The translations under genes were made by a program, and so were the position numbers. Source: Paracoccus sp. TOH (GTDB lineage: Bacteria > Pseudomonadota > Alphaproteobacteria > Rhodobacterales > Rhodobacteraceae). Taken from it: 64,000 nt of DNA. Below the pieces are notes generated by a model. It saw nothing but the letters and a program-made list of their open reading frames with translations, did not search any database and had not been told where the DNA came from. This document shows, in pieces, positions 63,265 through 64,000 of the stretch. Positions within the stretch are counted from its first letter, which is position 1; each line of letters begins with the position of its first letter. Location of the stretch: contig NZ_CP098362.1 in the NCBI RefSeq assembly GCF_030388245.1, forward strand, positions 310,001 through 374,000, given 5' to 3'.

Positions 63265-64000
63265 CCGGGGCAGGGCATACCCGCCGATCCGAAACCTGCT
63301 TGCCCTGGCGCTTCTCGTCGTGCTTGCCGGCCCGCTTTACGCGCAGCAGGCGCCGCCGGCCGGACGCGAGCTGTATCTGGAGGTCTTCGTCAACGGCCGG
63401 CCGATGAACCTGATCACCCGTTTCACCGACCTGGGCGGCGGGGTGCTGTCCGCCGATGCCGGCGAGCTGCGCAACAGCGGCATCCTGCCCGACGGAACCG
63501 CCACCCGAGGCGAAGTGCGGCTGGACAGCATCCCCGGCCTTGGCTGGCGGCTGATCGAACCCGAGCAGACCATCCGCTTCATTGTGCCCGACGCGTTGCT
63601 GGCGCCGCATGTGTTAAGCGCCGCGGCCGATGCCGAACCCCTGCCGGCGGCGGCGGAGGAGGAGGACGCTGCCCCCGCCGTCGATCATGGCTATGGGCTG
63701 GTGCTGAATTACGGGCTGGCCTTCGACAGCTGGCAGGGCCAGGCGGGCGGCTGGGATCATGACGTCTCGGGCAGTTTCGACGCCCGGCTGTTCATGCCGC
63801 TGGGCACGCTGACCCATGGTTTCGTCACGGCCGAGGACGAGCACGGCGCGCTGCGCCATCGTCGGCTCGACAGCTATTGGCGCAGTGCCTTTCCCGGCCG
63901 CGCCGTGCAGGTGCAACTGGGCGACATCGCCACCCGCGGCCCCGGCTGGTCGCGGCCGGTGCGGTTGGGCGGGTTGATGGTCGAACGCAATTTCGGCCTG
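63242..64000 (+). CDS. Outer-membrane pilus usher (CsuD type), C-terminus beyond the window
   Basis: The first 253 residues of an usher. A basic N-terminus and hydrophobic segment (NLLALALLVVLAGPLYA) form the signal peptide. The periplasmic N-terminal domain follows (GRELYLEVFVNGRPMNLITRF), then the beginning of the beta barrel (GYGLVLNYGLAFDSWQ, FDARLFMPLGTLTHGF, QVQLGDIATRGPGWSRPVRLGGLMVERNF). These are the archaic chaperone-usher family patterns. ATG 63242 overlaps the chaperone gene by 23 bp, consistent with translational coupling. The rest of the barrel and the adhesin gene are expected downstream. Confidence 0.88.
   Translation, partial: MPRFRRASRGRAYPPIRNLLALALLVVLAGPLYAQQAPPAGRELYLEVFVNGRPMNLITRFTDLGGGVLSADAGELRNSGILPDGTATRGEVRLDSIPGLGWRLIEPEQTIRFIVPDALLAPHVLSAAADAEPLPAAAEEEDAAPAVDHGYGLVLNYGLAFDSWQGQAGGWDHDVSGSFDARLFMPLGTLTHGFVTAEDEHGALRHRRLDSYWRSAFPGRAVQVQLGDIATRGPGWSRPVRLGGLMVERNFGL

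Overview
The window is GC-rich, densely packed DNA whose proteins resemble those of alphaproteobacteria of the Rhodobacteraceae, most likely Paracoccus or a close relative. The pointers are a napEDABC periplasmic nitrate reductase operon, an SqrR-type sulfide sensor with Cys41 and Cys107, a complete aerobic phenylacetate island and a creatinase. I see no rRNA, tRNA, CRISPR array, insertion sequence or phage gene. The genus call rests on gene content, not on a search.

Layout. Positions 1-5057: a glutathionyl-hydroquinone reductase and a TrxC-like thioredoxin (minus strand) diverge from sqrR, which faces a sulfur operon of persulfide-dioxygenase-like hydrolase, DUF2892 protein, two YeeE/YedE half-transporters and a SulP transporter. 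Positions 5227-8886: a creatine module of transporter, creatinase and divergent LysR regulator. Positions 8962-29840: the phenylacetate island, with paaX, a forward operon paaJ-paaABCDE-(extra PaaA-like protein)-paaZ, a TetR regulator, a reverse operon paaG-paaI-paaK, and a forward operon of paaN, a five-gene Liv-type ABC importer and a hydratase/dehydrogenase fusion. Two matching inverted repeats lie in the paaJ and paaN promoters. Positions 29917-38870: a cysteine synthase, then dctA with two two-component systems, one DctB/DctD-like and one DctS/DctR-like. Positions 39312-47419: a tightly coupled reverse operon for an unknown organic acid (fused TRAP permease, TRAP binding protein, IclR regulator, SCP-x thiolase, acyl-CoA synthetase, tandem-DUF296 protein, SDR).

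Positions 47738-48204 hold two broken gene remnants. The napEDABC operon follows (48388-52573), ending at a hairpin shared with the most unusual locus of the window, on the minus strand at 52585-61333. That locus has three consecutive genes: a 35-residue secreted peptide precursor, a 1091-residue polytopic membrane protein carrying a periplasmic solute-binding-like domain, and a 1767-residue protein combining two alpha/beta-hydrolase domains with a CHAT (caspase-like) protease domain. The last two genes overlap by 4 bp. I propose this as a candidate undescribed sensor-effector system. The window closes with the start of a Csu-type chaperone-usher pilus operon (62045 to the end).

How the genes work together: the region is accessory catabolism (phenylacetate, creatine, C4-dicarboxylates, an unknown carboxylic acid) with matching importers and local regulators, plus sulfide and redox handling, nitrate respiration or redox balancing, and surface or conflict-related functions toward the right end.
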